Source: Caballeronia sp. INDeC2
GTDB lineage: Bacteria; Pseudomonadota; Gammaproteobacteria; Burkholderiales; Burkholderiaceae
Length of the DNA stretch: 64,000 nt
Assembly: GCF_023631325.1 (NCBI RefSeq)
Contig: NZ_JALQDG010000033.1
Span: 61,614-125,613 of the forward strand
Direction: 5' to 3'
Shown: positions 51,376-59,630 of the stretch, one piece after another
How the letters are laid out: the number at the start of each line of letters is the position of its first letter
Position numbering within the stretch: the stretch's first letter is position 1
Notes under the pieces: model-generated
The model's database searches: none
The model's input: only the letters and a program-made list of their open reading frames with translations
Told to the model about the DNA's origin: nothing
Position numbers and translations under genes: made by a program

Positions 51376-52020
51376 CTATGAGCGCTTCGCCGCGGCGCGT
51401 TCATAGCGGGCGAGAAACATGTCGGCGGACGCTTCCGCTACTTTCTTCTGCTCGTGCTTCGAGAGCGGCGGCTGGCCCATCGTGACCTGAGGCCAGAACG
51501 CGAAACCCTTCACGATGCCGTGCAACTGCTGCCCGGCGAAGATCGGATCGGTGACGGCGAGACGGCCATCGGCGGCCGCTTTTCTGATCCACGCCGTCAC
51601 GTCTTCCTCGCGTTCGCCGATGCGCGCCACCATGTCGCGCGCGCGTTCCGGCGAATGAATGCCCGCCGCGATCGCCACGCGTGCGAGCGATAGAAAAGCC
51701 TCGTCGGTCATGAGCCGCAGCTTACGCGTGAGCAACGCGAGCAGTTGCGCGCGCAGCGGTTCATCGGCGCTATAGACCGGTGCGTCGCCGATTTCGCTCG
51801 CATCCCACAAGCGATGCAAAATCGCGGCGAACAGCGCTTCCTTGCTCTCGAAGTGGTTGTAGACCGTGCGCTTCGATACGCCCGCGCGCGCGGCGATGCG
51901 GTCCATGCTGGTCGCGTCGTAGCCAGCCGCAATGAACTCCGCCACAGCCGCGTTCACGATCGCGGCGCGCTTGCGGTCGGTCAGCCGCTGGGGAGTGTCG
52001 TTGATATCGCTCGAGTCCAT
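51376..52020 (-). CDS. TetR-family transcriptional regulator
   Basis: The 214-residue protein has an N-terminal TetR HTH (RAAIVNAAVAEFIAAGYDAT, then MDRIAARAGVSKRTVYNHFE) and a C-terminal AefR-like helical domain. It is divergent from a metallo-beta-lactamase-fold gene by 96 bp with a palindrome ACTGTACAGT in the gap. The ligand is unknown. Confidence 0.93.
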   Translation of the reverse strand: MDSSDINDTPQRLTDRKRAAIVNAAVAEFIAAGYDATSMDRIAARAGVSKRTVYNHFESKEALFAAILHRLWDASEIGDAPVYSADEPLRAQLLALLTRKLRLMTDEAFLSLARVAIAAGIHSPERARDMVARIGEREEDVTAWIRKAAADGRLAVTDPIFAGQQLHGIVKGFAFWPQVTMGQPPLSKHEQKKVAEASADMFLARYERAAAKRS

Positions 52021-52069
52021 CCCTCCATTTTACACCGCCCGGTTTACTTTCTTCTCGAAACTAAACTAC

Positions 52070-52079
52070 ACTGTACAGT
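52070..52079. promoter_or_regulatory. Candidate TetR operator ACTGTACAGT
   Basis: A perfect 10-bp palindrome in the middle of the divergent tetR/metallohydrolase promoter region. The flanks, CTAC on the left and CTAC on the right, extend it only imperfectly. Confidence 0.4.
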
Positions 52080-52116
52080 CTACTTTCCGCTTCGGGCTCG
52101 CGTCCCGTCATGTCCT

Positions 52117-53235
52117 ATGACTTCGTTCACCGATCGCATCAGCCGTGCCCTGGGTCTTACCGCCGCGGAACGTGGCCGCGCGTTGTCGAGCGCGTCGCCG
52201 CAACATGACGGCGCGCGCTTTCGCAATGTGAAGCCGCGTCCGAAAGAAGGCATCGGCAAGACCTTGCGCATCGTCTGGAACATGCTGTTCAGCAAGCCGC
52301 GCAATACCGTGCCGACGCAAGCGCCCATCGTCGATACGCTCACGCGCGCGCAGCTCGATGCCGCGCCCGATCGCAGCCTTTATCGGCTCGGCCATTCGAC
52401 GATGCTCTTCAAACTGCGCGGTGAATACTGGCTGACAGACCCGGTTTTCGGCGAACGCGCGTCGCCGTTCAAACGCATGGGCCCGAAGCGCTTTCATGCG
52501 CCGCCGATCGCGCTCGATGATCTCCCGCCCTTGCGCGGCGTGCTCCTCTCGCACGATCACTACGATCATCTCGACCGCGAAACCGTGCTCGCGCTCGCCG
52601 CGACGACCGAAGTCTTTCTCACACCGCTCGGCGTCGGCGACCGGCTGATCGAATGGGGCATCGATGCATCGAAGGTGCGTCAGCTCGACTGGTGGCAAAG
52701 CGCGGGGATCGGCGGACTGTCGTTCACCGCGACGCCCGCGCAGCATTTCTCAGGACGCAGTCTCTTCGACGGCAACAGTACGCTGTGGGCCTCGTGGGTC
52801 ATCGTCGACGACGATCTGCGCGTGTTCTTCAGCGGCGACACCGGCTATTTCGACGGCTTCGAAACGATCGGCGAGCGCCTCGGACCCTTCGACGTCACGC
52901 TGATCGAGACCGGCGCATACGATGCGCAATGGCCGTACGTCCACATGCAGCCAGAGGAAACGGTGCAGGCGCATATCGATCTGCGCGGACGCTGGCTCGT
53001 TCCGATTCACAACGGCACGTTCGATCTCGCGATGCATCCGTGGCAAGAGCCGTTCGAGCGCGTGACGGGGTTGGCGCTCGCGCGCGGCGTGGCGGTGACG
53101 ACGCCGCGCATGGGCGAGCGGCTGGATCTCGAAGCGCCGCATCGCGGCGAGCGTTGGTGGCGCGAAGTAGCCGACGTGGCGAAGTCGGCGTCATCGTGGC
53201 GCATGTGCGCATCGCGGGCCGAGAGCGCGAAATAA
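52117..53235 (+). CDS. Metallo-beta-lactamase-fold hydrolase (NAPE-PLD/UlaG-like)
   Basis: The 372-residue protein has the zinc-binding motif SHDHYDHLD (H146-x-H148-x-D150-H151), GHSTMLFKLRGEYWLTDPVF before it and later histidines in TPAQHFSGR and DTGYFDGF. The N-acyl phosphatidylethanolamine phospholipase D-like subclass hydrolyses phosphodiesters or lactones. I chose ATG 52117; upstream codons run antisense to tetR. It is probably the target of the divergent TetR regulator. Confidence 0.9.
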   Translation: MTSFTDRISRALGLTAAERGRALSSASPQHDGARFRNVKPRPKEGIGKTLRIVWNMLFSKPRNTVPTQAPIVDTLTRAQLDAAPDRSLYRLGHSTMLFKLRGEYWLTDPVFGERASPFKRMGPKRFHAPPIALDDLPPLRGVLLSHDHYDHLDRETVLALAATTEVFLTPLGVGDRLIEWGIDASKVRQLDWWQSAGIGGLSFTATPAQHFSGRSLFDGNSTLWASWVIVDDDLRVFFSGDTGYFDGFETIGERLGPFDVTLIETGAYDAQWPYVHMQPEETVQAHIDLRGRWLVPIHNGTFDLAMHPWQEPFERVTGLALARGVAVTTPRMGERLDLEAPHRGERWWREVADVAKSASSWRMCASRAESAK

Positions 53236-53251
53236 CGCGCTCCGACGTCGA

Positions 53252-53878
53252 TCAAGCCTTTCCTTCCTTGAGCCGCGCCCGGTGCGCGGCCACCTTTGCC
53301 CGATTCCCGCAGATCGCCATGCTGCACCAGCGCCGCGCATGCCCGCGCGTGTGATCCGCGAAAAGCAGCGTGCATTTCGGGCCTTCGCACGCCTTCACAT
53401 AAGTAAAGTCCTCTTCGCAGACGAGCTTCGCGAGCGCTTCGACGATCGGCATCAACAGCGATTCGGCGTTCGGCCAACGGCGCCGCATGCCGAACGCAAG
53501 ACCGCTTGCGGCACTCGCACCGGCGACGATCACCGGATGCTGCTCATCGCGCTGCAACACGCTATTCAGCGGTTCGAGTTCAGCCAAATCCTTCGCCGAT
53601 AACGACCGTCCCTTCCTCTTCCGCACGAACGCACGAAACCATTCGCGCAGGCCACGCGCCTTCGCTGCGACCTCGTCCAATTCGGCCGGCGCGGTTTGCG
53701 AACGCATGTGCGCGAGCACATCGGCGGGCACCAGTTCCGCCTGTTCAAGCCATGACAGCAGGCCTTCGCCATCGCCGATCCAGTCGACGGGCTCATCGAC
53801 TGGCGTCGCGATCGAGTTGAGGAAATCGAGGCCGGGCGCGTCGGCCACGAAGATCGCCGGTATCGGGCGGTAGTCCAT
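53252..53878 (-). CDS. CGNR zinc-finger (ABATE/DUF1470) regulator-like protein
   Basis: The 208-residue protein has an N-terminal ABATE-type helical domain (FVADAPGLDFLNSIATP) and a C-terminal CGNR zinc finger with C164, C169, C185 and C190 in VKACEGPKCTLLF and RRWCSMAICGNRAKVAAHR. CGNR proteins are believed to be DNA-binding stress or xenobiotic regulators. It is divergent from a hydrolase gene across 142 bp that carries a strong inverted repeat, so the protein probably controls that operon. Confidence 0.9.
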   Translation of the reverse strand: MDYRPIPAIFVADAPGLDFLNSIATPVDEPVDWIGDGEGLLSWLEQAELVPADVLAHMRSQTAPAELDEVAAKARGLREWFRAFVRKRKGRSLSAKDLAELEPLNSVLQRDEQHPVIVAGASAASGLAFGMRRRWPNAESLLMPIVEALAKLVCEEDFTYVKACEGPKCTLLFADHTRGHARRWCSMAICGNRAKVAAHRARLKEGKA

Positions 53879-53914
53879 TTTTCAAATCCAGACGTGTTCT
53901 ACGATGACCCCATC

Positions 53915-53987
53915 GTAACCGCTAAAAAAACTCTTGACAAGTTACTACCTTCTTTTGTAACCTCTTTCACATACTTTTAACGGTTAC
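53915..53987. promoter_or_regulatory. Promoter with GTAACCG inverted repeats between the CGNR gene and the hydrolase operon
   Basis: GTAACCGCTAAAA at 53915-53927 is repeated in inverted form as TTTTAACGGTTAC at 53975-53987 (12 of 13 match). Inner half sites GTTAC (53941-53945) and GTAAC (53957-53961) lie between. TTGACA at 53934-53939 and TAACCT at 53958-53963 form a rightward promoter; the inner GTAAC overlaps its -10. Repression by the adjacent CGNR protein is a natural hypothesis. Confidence 0.55.
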
Positions 53988-54020
53988 ACGATTTTTTCTT
54001 CATCCCGCGGAGAAACGCCC

Positions 54021-54875
54021 ATGTCCACCATTGCGCATCGTCATATCGACGTCGACGGCTTCAAGGTGTTCTATCGCGAAGCCGGTCCGGCCAACGGCCC
54101 CAAGCTTCTCTTGCTGCATGGCTTTCCCAGTTCGAGCCACATGTTTCGCGATCTGATTCCACTGCTGTCGGAGCGCTTTCATATCGTCGCGCCCGATCTT
54201 CCCGGCTTCGGCCTGTCCGATATGCCGAGCCGCGATGCGTTCTCGTACACGTTCGAGAACATCGCGAACGTGATCGATAGCTTCACCGAAGTGATCGGCT
54301 TCGATCGTTATGCGGTGTATGTCTTCGACTACGGCGCGCCGACCGGCTTTCGTCTTGCACTCAAGCATCCCGAGCGCATCACGGCGATCGTTTCGCAAAA
54401 CGGCAACGCGTATGAAGAGGGATTGAGCGACGGCTGGGATTCGATCCGCGCGTACTGGCAAGCGCCGACGCAAGCGAATCGCGATGCATTGCGCGCGATG
54501 CTCACGAAGGACACGACGAAGTGGCAATACACGCACGGCGTGCCCGACGCGTCCGCGATTTCGCCCGATGGCTATGCGCTCGACGACTACTACATGAGCC
54601 GTCCCGGCGCGCATGAAGTGCAGCTCGATCTCTTCGGGGACTATCGCAACAACGTCGCGTTGTACCCGGCATTTCAGGCGTACTTTCGCAAGCATCAACC
54701 GAAGTTCCTCGCCGTGTGGGGCAAGAACGATCCGTTCTTCCTGCCGCCGGGCGCGGAAGCATTCAAGCGCGATATCCGGCATGCGGACGTGCGCTTCTTC
54801 GATACAGGCCACTTCGCACTCGAAACGCACGCGACGCAGATCGCGGCAGCCATCACCGACTTCCTCGCTCAGTAA
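54021..54875 (+). CDS. Alpha/beta hydrolase, haloalkane dehalogenase-like
   Basis: The 284-residue protein has HGFPSSSHMFRDLI near residue 33, and an Asp nucleophile in VYVFDYGAPTGFR (D103) as in dehalogenases and epoxide hydrolases, with Asp237 (GKNDPFF) and His264 (DTGHFALE) completing the triad. The Asp nucleophile rules out an ordinary serine esterase. The substrate is unknown. It heads a three-gene operon with an oxidoreductase and an SDR. Confidence 0.9.
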   Translation: MSTIAHRHIDVDGFKVFYREAGPANGPKLLLLHGFPSSSHMFRDLIPLLSERFHIVAPDLPGFGLSDMPSRDAFSYTFENIANVIDSFTEVIGFDRYAVYVFDYGAPTGFRLALKHPERITAIVSQNGNAYEEGLSDGWDSIRAYWQAPTQANRDALRAMLTKDTTKWQYTHGVPDASAISPDGYALDDYYMSRPGAHEVQLDLFGDYRNNVALYPAFQAYFRKHQPKFLAVWGKNDPFFLPPGAEAFKRDIRHADVRFFDTGHFALETHATQIAAAITDFLAQ

Positions 54876-54918
54876 AACGCGGACCTTCACCGCGCTCATC
54901 CATCACAGGAGAAACATC

Positions 54919-55890
54919 ATGCGTGCAATCGTGCTCGACAAGTTCGGCGGTATCGACAGCCTCGTCTATACCGAGATTCCCGAGCCTGAACCGCTCGACG
55001 GACATGTCGTCATCGAGATCAAGGCGTTCGGCATCAACCACGCCGAAATGCACATGCGGCGCGGCGAGTGGGCCGAAGCTGCGAGAGTGAGCGGCATCGA
55101 ATGCGTAGGTATCGTGAAGTCGTGTCCGGGCGGCGAGTTTCCCGTCGGCGCCAAAGTGGCCGCGTTGATGGGCGGCCTCGGACGCACGATCAACGGAAGT
55201 TATGCGCAATTCACACGCGCGCCGGTGTCGAATGTGGCGCTGATCGAATCCGATCTGTCCTGGGCCGAACTGGCCGCCATTCCCGAAACCTATGCGACGG
55301 CATGGACGTGCCTCTTTCGCAATCTCGAGATCAAGGCAGGACAAACGGTCGTCATCCGCGGCGCGACGTCATCGTTCGGACAGGCTGCGGTGAATCTCGC
55401 GGTGAATGCGGGCGCGAAGGTTATCGCGACGACGCGCAATCGCGATCGCTTCGCCAAGCTCGAATCGTTGGGCGTGTCGCGCGTCGAACTCGAAGGACCG
55501 GAGTTGAGCACGCGCATCGCGGAAGCGAAAGAGATCGATGCGGTGCTCGATCTCGTCGGCAACAGCACGATTCTCGATTCGCTCGCGATGCTTCGTCGCG
55601 GCGGCCGCGCATGTCTCGCGGGCTGGCTTGGCGGCCTTGCGCCGATCGCGGAATTCAACCCGCTCCTGCAGATGTCGAGCGGCGTGCATCTGACTTTCTT
55701 CGGCAGCTTCGTGTTCGGCACGCCCGGCTTTCCGGTGTCCGATGTGCCGCTGCAAGCGATCGCCGCCGACATTGCCGCGGGACGTTTCAACGCGAAGCCT
55801 TCACGCGTGTTTTCGTTCGACGAGATTCACGAAGCGCATCGCGTGATGGAAGCGAATGAAGCCAACGGAAAGATGGTCGTCGTTCATTGA
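54919..55890 (+). CDS. Quinone oxidoreductase-like zinc-type dehydrogenase
   Basis: The 323-residue MDR-family protein has the GroES-like N-terminus (MRAIVLDKFGGIDSLVYTEI, then GINHAEMHMRRGEW) and the NADPH-binding motif VVIRGATSSFGQAAVNLAVN. It lacks the catalytic zinc cysteine of alcohol dehydrogenases, as in quinone reductases. ATG 54919 follows an AGGAG ribosome binding site. It is the second gene of the hydrolase operon. Confidence 0.9.
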   Translation: MRAIVLDKFGGIDSLVYTEIPEPEPLDGHVVIEIKAFGINHAEMHMRRGEWAEAARVSGIECVGIVKSCPGGEFPVGAKVAALMGGLGRTINGSYAQFTRAPVSNVALIESDLSWAELAAIPETYATAWTCLFRNLEIKAGQTVVIRGATSSFGQAAVNLAVNAGAKVIATTRNRDRFAKLESLGVSRVELEGPELSTRIAEAKEIDAVLDLVGNSTILDSLAMLRRGGRACLAGWLGGLAPIAEFNPLLQMSSGVHLTFFGSFVFGTPGFPVSDVPLQAIAADIAAGRFNAKPSRVFSFDEIHEAHRVMEANEANGKMVVVH

Positions 55891-55906
55891 AAACGGGAGA
55901 CATGAC

Positions 55907-56677
55907 ATGACAACGAAAGTAGCCGTTATCACGGGCGCGAGTCAGGGCATCGGACGTTCGACCGCGATTCGCCTCGCACGCGATTTCGATTCGATCGTGC
56001 TCGTCGCACGCAATCGCGCGAATCTCGACGAGACCGCATCGATGGTCGGGAAAGCCGGCGCGAAAACGCTGGCGATCGATATCGATCTCGCGCGGTCCGA
56101 CGCCGCGCAAAAAGTCGTCGATGATGCGCGCGCAGCGTTCGGCCGCATCGATGCGGTGTTGAACATCGCGGGCGCCGTGCCGCAAATCGATCTGTTCGAC
56201 ATGACCGATGAACAATGGGACGCGGGCCTCGCATTGAAGCTTCATGGTGCGCGCCGTTTGACCGTCGCGGCGTGGCCTTCGCTGAAGGAGACATCGGGAT
56301 CGGTCGTGCTGATGTCGGGCAATTCCGCGCTCTTCCCTAAGGCGCCGTACGCGGCGGTCGGCACGATCAACGCGGCGATCGTTGCACTGGCGAAGGCATT
56401 TTCCGATCGCGGCATTGCGGACGGCGTGCAGGTCAACAGCGTGTTGCCCGGCCCCGTAATGACGGGCCGCCGGCGCTCGTATCTGGAGCACTGGGCGCCC
56501 CTGCACGATATGACCGTCGAGGAAGCGACCGCGCGTTTTCCTGTCGAAGCGGGCATCGCGCGTTACGGCACGCCGGAAGAGATCGCGGAGCTGATGGCAT
56601 TCCTCGTGTCGCCCGCCGCGAAGTGGATGACGGGCAGCACGTTGAGAATGGACGGAGGCGAAGTCAAGTCGATATGA
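55907..56677 (+). CDS. SDR-family oxidoreductase lacking the YxxxK lysine
   Basis: The 256-residue SDR has TGASQGIGRSTAIRLA and VLNIAGAVPQ. The catalytic tyrosine is in PYAAVGTINAA (Y148), but the residue four positions on is Gly152, not Lys, so the usual YxxxK is broken. A C-terminal glycine-rich segment, TGSTLRMDGGE, is typical of the fold. The third gene of the hydrolase operon; activity could be lost or altered. Confidence 0.88.
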   Translation: MTTKVAVITGASQGIGRSTAIRLARDFDSIVLVARNRANLDETASMVGKAGAKTLAIDIDLARSDAAQKVVDDARAAFGRIDAVLNIAGAVPQIDLFDMTDEQWDAGLALKLHGARRLTVAAWPSLKETSGSVVLMSGNSALFPKAPYAAVGTINAAIVALAKAFSDRGIADGVQVNSVLPGPVMTGRRRSYLEHWAPLHDMTVEEATARFPVEAGIARYGTPEEIAELMAFLVSPAAKWMTGSTLRMDGGEVKSI

Positions 56678-56763
56678 CTTGCCGTCAGCGCAGTCGGTGC
56701 CTGTGAAGTATCCTGTGTCGCTATCGAATGATTCGTCCTGCAAGGACTTTCGTGAGGCCACAC

Positions 56764-57144
56764 ATGAAACTCGCATTCAAGGCACTGTTGGTCGTTGCGA
56801 TCGCAAGCCCTCTCTATTGCTCGGCTCAATCGAAGGGCTGCGATGCGAAGCGCAGTTCGATCGAACAGGAAATCGCTTATGCGCGCGCGCACGGCAATGC
56901 AAATCGCGTCGATGGACTGGAGACTGCGCTCGCGCGGTTGAACGCGAACTGTACGGACGCGTCCTTGCGAAGCGAGAGCGAGCGCAAGGTCACGGCGGCT
57001 CAGAAGAAGCTGGCGGAACGCGAGCACGACTTGCAGAAAGCGAGAGACGAAGGCAAGAGCGCGAAGAAGATCGCGGAGCGTAAGCGCAAGGTCGATGAAG
57101 CTCATGCCGACCTGGAGCGTGCGCAAACGGAAGCGAACGAGTAA
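56764..57144 (+). CDS. DUF1090 periplasmic protein
   Basis: The 126-residue exported protein has a signal peptide (about residues 1-21, ending YCSAQ) and the DUF1090 features: GCDAKRSSIEQEIAYARAHG, a conserved second Cys and a highly charged helical tail. YqjC of E. coli belongs to this family. ATG 56764 begins the signal peptide. The function is unknown. Confidence 0.85.
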   Translation: MKLAFKALLVVAIASPLYCSAQSKGCDAKRSSIEQEIAYARAHGNANRVDGLETALARLNANCTDASLRSESERKVTAAQKKLAEREHDLQKARDEGKSAKKIAERKRKVDEAHADLERAQTEANE

Positions 57145-57180
57145 GGTGCTGTTTTCCGCTCACTCAAGGCATTTCGTACG

Positions 57181-57639
57181 ATGCAGCCAACCGATCCCGA
57201 CTTCTTCATGCTCCTTTGCGAAAGTTATGCGCGCCTGCTGCGCAAGACGCTCGTTCACCATGAAGCACTGACGCCGACGGAAGCCGCGCGCTGGCTCTAC
57301 GAGGATGCGCCGTTTGGCATCCTCGCCCACGATACGCAGCCCGATCCCGTCTTCGTCTACGGCAATCTGCGCGCGCAGCGTCTCTTCGGTTATACGTGGA
57401 ACGAGCTGACTGCATTGCCATCGCGCCTATCGGCCGAAGCGCCCGAGCGCAGCGAGCGTCAGGCGTTTCTCGAACAGGTGGCGCGCGATGGTTATGTCGA
57501 TGGCTATCGCGGCATACGCGTGACGAAATCGGGCGAACGCTTCTGGATAGAACGCGCGACCGTGTGGCAATTGTTCGATCGCGACGGTGTCCATCGCGGA
57601 CAAGCGGCGATGATTCCGCACGTCAGCGATATCGCCTGA
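57181..57639 (+). CDS. MEKHLA-domain protein
   Basis: The 152-residue protein has the MEKHLA (PAS-related) domain, with EDAPFGILAHDTQPDPVFVY, NLRAQRLFGYTWNELTALPS, then VTKSGERFWIERATVWQLFD. The function is unknown; in plants the domain occurs in HD-ZIP III proteins, in bacteria it stands alone. It ends 10 bp before a convergent NmrA-like gene. Confidence 0.88.
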   Translation: MQPTDPDFFMLLCESYARLLRKTLVHHEALTPTEAARWLYEDAPFGILAHDTQPDPVFVYGNLRAQRLFGYTWNELTALPSRLSAEAPERSERQAFLEQVARDGYVDGYRGIRVTKSGERFWIERATVWQLFDRDGVHRGQAAMIPHVSDIA

Positions 57640-57649
57640 GGCGTTCCGC

Positions 57650-58519
57650 TCAACGCGCGACGAGCTTGCGGATTACATCGACGAGCGGCGTCTTGCCTTT
57701 GGCGATCTCTTCTCCGCGGCCTTCGAAGTCGATCCAGCCTTCGTTGAAGCCGTCGAGCATCTGAATGCGAGGCATCGGGTTCTTCATGCCCTGACTCACG
57801 AACAGCGCTTCCCATGTCTCGCGCGGGACCGCCTGCGCGCGTACCGGCTTGCCGAGCACTTGCGCAAATGCGGCGGCAATATCGTCCGGGCTCGTGCGCC
57901 GAGGCCCTTCCAGTTCGACGATGCGCACGCCCGGCCATTGCTGTTGCATGAGCTTTGCCGCGAGTTCGCCGATATCGTCGGTGGCGATCATCGGAATCGC
58001 GCGATCGAGCGGTTGCAGAAACGATCGCACGATGCCTTCGTCACGCGCCGAGTCGACGTCCCATGCGCAGTTCTCCATGAACCAGCCCGGACGCAGGAAC
58101 GTGACAGGGATCGGTTGCCTGGCGAGCGCTTCTTCAAGCAGCGTGCGCTGTGTCAGCAGATTGGTCTGCGTGGCCTGCGCACCGATTGTCGAGAGGCACA
58201 CGATCTTGCGCGGCTTCGCACGCGCCACGGCCGCGACGATCGTATCGACGACTGCGCGCGCTTCCGGAAAACCCGGCGCGGGATCGAATTCCGGCGGCGG
58301 GAGAATGAACACGGCTTCCGCGCCTTCGAAAGCGTGCGCGAGCGCATCGGCATCGGTCATGGTGGCGAGGGCAAGCTCGCAACCGCGCGCCGCCCAGACC
58401 GCGCCCTTGTTCTCATCGCGCAAGACGGCGCGAATGGGTTTGCCCGCTTCGAGCAGCGCGTTTGCGAGCGCCCCGCCGACTTGTCCGGTGATTCCGGTGA
58501 TTCCGGTGATGACATACAT
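57650..58519 (-). CDS. NmrA-like NAD(P)-binding protein
   Basis: The 289-residue protein has the NAD(P)-binding start MYVITGITGITGQVGGALAN, a modified GxxGxxG, then RDENKGAVWAARGCELALAT and KPRKIVCLSTIGAQATQ. It resembles QOR2/NmrA-type quinone reductases or redox sensors. The N-terminus carries a 9-bp tandem repeat that adds an extra ITG. It is divergent from the itaconate-type operon across 248 bp. Confidence 0.9.
   Translation of the reverse strand: MYVITGITGITGQVGGALANALLEAGKPIRAVLRDENKGAVWAARGCELALATMTDADALAHAFEGAEAVFILPPPEFDPAPGFPEARAVVDTIVAAVARAKPRKIVCLSTIGAQATQTNLLTQRTLLEEALARQPIPVTFLRPGWFMENCAWDVDSARDEGIVRSFLQPLDRAIPMIATDDIGELAAKLMQQQWPGVRIVELEGPRRTSPDDIAAAFAQVLGKPVRAQAVPRETWEALFVSQGMKNPMPRIQMLDGFNEGWIDFEGRGEEIAKGKTPLVDVIRKLVAR
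58484..58510 (-). repeat. Three perfect 9-bp repeats in the Rossmann motif of the NmrA-like gene
   Basis: TCCGGTGAT occurs three times without gap (58484-58492, 58493-58501, 58502-58510), encoding ITG-ITG-ITG. The usual family motif would need fewer copies. Slippage here would preserve frame. Confidence 0.85.
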
Positions 58520-58650
58520 GGTCCGACTCCTTTGTGCAATTCGTATCGATGCGATGGATTGCATGTTAGGGCGCGCACCTTCAGCGAAAAATGACTTGCC
58601 GGTTATTGGATTGATGCTTCGATGTTATTGATCACGCAGCACCAGGCGCA

Positions 58651-58665
58651 ATAGGTTCGCCCTAT
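58651..58665. promoter_or_regulatory. LysR box ATAGG-N5-CCTAT upstream of the itaconate-type operon
   Basis: ATAGGTTCGCCCTAT is a perfect 5-bp inverted repeat with a T-N11-A core, 103 bp before the first gene. It is the natural site for the LysR regulator encoded at 61994-62932. Confidence 0.5.
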
Positions 58666-58767
58666 GCCCGGCACATGAAACTGGTATTTCCACCTCGCGG
58701 AACATTTCCCTAAAGTCTCTCTATTCACCCAGAAGTCGCTGGCCCATTCCAGCACGGAGACAACACC

Positions 58768-59583
58768 ATGCAAACGGAAAGCGCAGCCGATATCGTCGCG
58801 CCGACATCCGTCGCCGCGCTCGCCGCCACGCTCGATTGCGATGCCGCGCCGAATGAAGGCGGCGCGCTTCCGCCCTTGTGGCACTGGATCTTCTTCAGGC
58901 CGATAGCCAGGCAATCGCTCATCGCCGAGGACGGGCATCCGAAGAAAGGCAGCTTCCTGCCCGACCTCGGCCTGCCGCGCCGCATGTGGGCCGGCGGGCG
59001 TCTGCGCTTTCCCGCGCCGGTGATCGTCGGCGAACGTATCGCGCGCGAATCGACCATTCTCGACGTCAGCGAGAAGCAAGGCCGCACGGGCAAGCTCGGT
59101 TTCGTGACGGTCGGGCATCGCATTTGCTGTGGCGACGTCACCGCGATCGAAGAAGAGCACGACATCGTGTATCGCGAGCCGGCCGTGCCCGGCGCGTCCG
59201 CTCCCGCCCCGACCGCCGCGCCCCGCGACGCGCAATGGCAACGCGACATCGTGCCCGACGAAACGCTGCTTATGCGCTATTCGGCGCTGACCTTCAACGC
59301 GCACCGCATTCATTACGACAAGCCTTACGTGACGCAGGTCGAAGGTTATCCCGGCCTCGTCGTGCATGGGCCGCTCATCGCGACGCTTTTGATGGACCTG
59401 CTGCGCCGCCAGTTGCCCGATGCGACTGTCATCGACTTCTCTTTCAAGGCGCAGCGTCCGTGTTTCGCGGGCAATGCGCTGCATCTGTGCGGCCGGCCTT
59501 CGACGGACGGCAAGACGGTCGAGCTGTGGTCGAAGGATCACGAAGGCTGGCTCGCCATGACGGCGCGCGCCACGCTCGCCTGA
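58768..59583 (+). CDS. ich: MaoC/FAS1-like dehydratase, probable itaconyl-CoA hydratase
   Basis: The 271-residue protein has an N-terminal FAS1-like hot-dog (LWHWIFFRPIARQS, RRMWAGGRLRFPAPVIVGER) and a C-terminal MaoC-type hot-dog with the catalytic Asp/His in FNAHRIHYDKPYVTQVEGYP. It resembles mesaconyl-C4-CoA hydratase and itaconyl-CoA hydratase. With the neighbouring CoA-transferase and CitE-like lyase the set equals the itaconate route: itaconyl-CoA is hydrated to citramalyl-CoA. Confidence 0.78.
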   Translation: MQTESAADIVAPTSVAALAATLDCDAAPNEGGALPPLWHWIFFRPIARQSLIAEDGHPKKGSFLPDLGLPRRMWAGGRLRFPAPVIVGERIARESTILDVSEKQGRTGKLGFVTVGHRICCGDVTAIEEEHDIVYREPAVPGASAPAPTAAPRDAQWQRDIVPDETLLMRYSALTFNAHRIHYDKPYVTQVEGYPGLVVHGPLIATLLMDLLRRQLPDATVIDFSFKAQRPCFAGNALHLCGRPSTDGKTVELWSKDHEGWLAMTARATLA

Positions 59584-59630
59584 CTCGTTTGATTCGCTCG
59601 GCGTTACACGAACCCACCAGCAAGCACACC

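Noticed and set aside
51745..52116. Upstream extension of the metallo-hydrolase frame
   Set aside because: It is antisense to tetR and removes the divergent promoter region; the ATG at 52117 is better.
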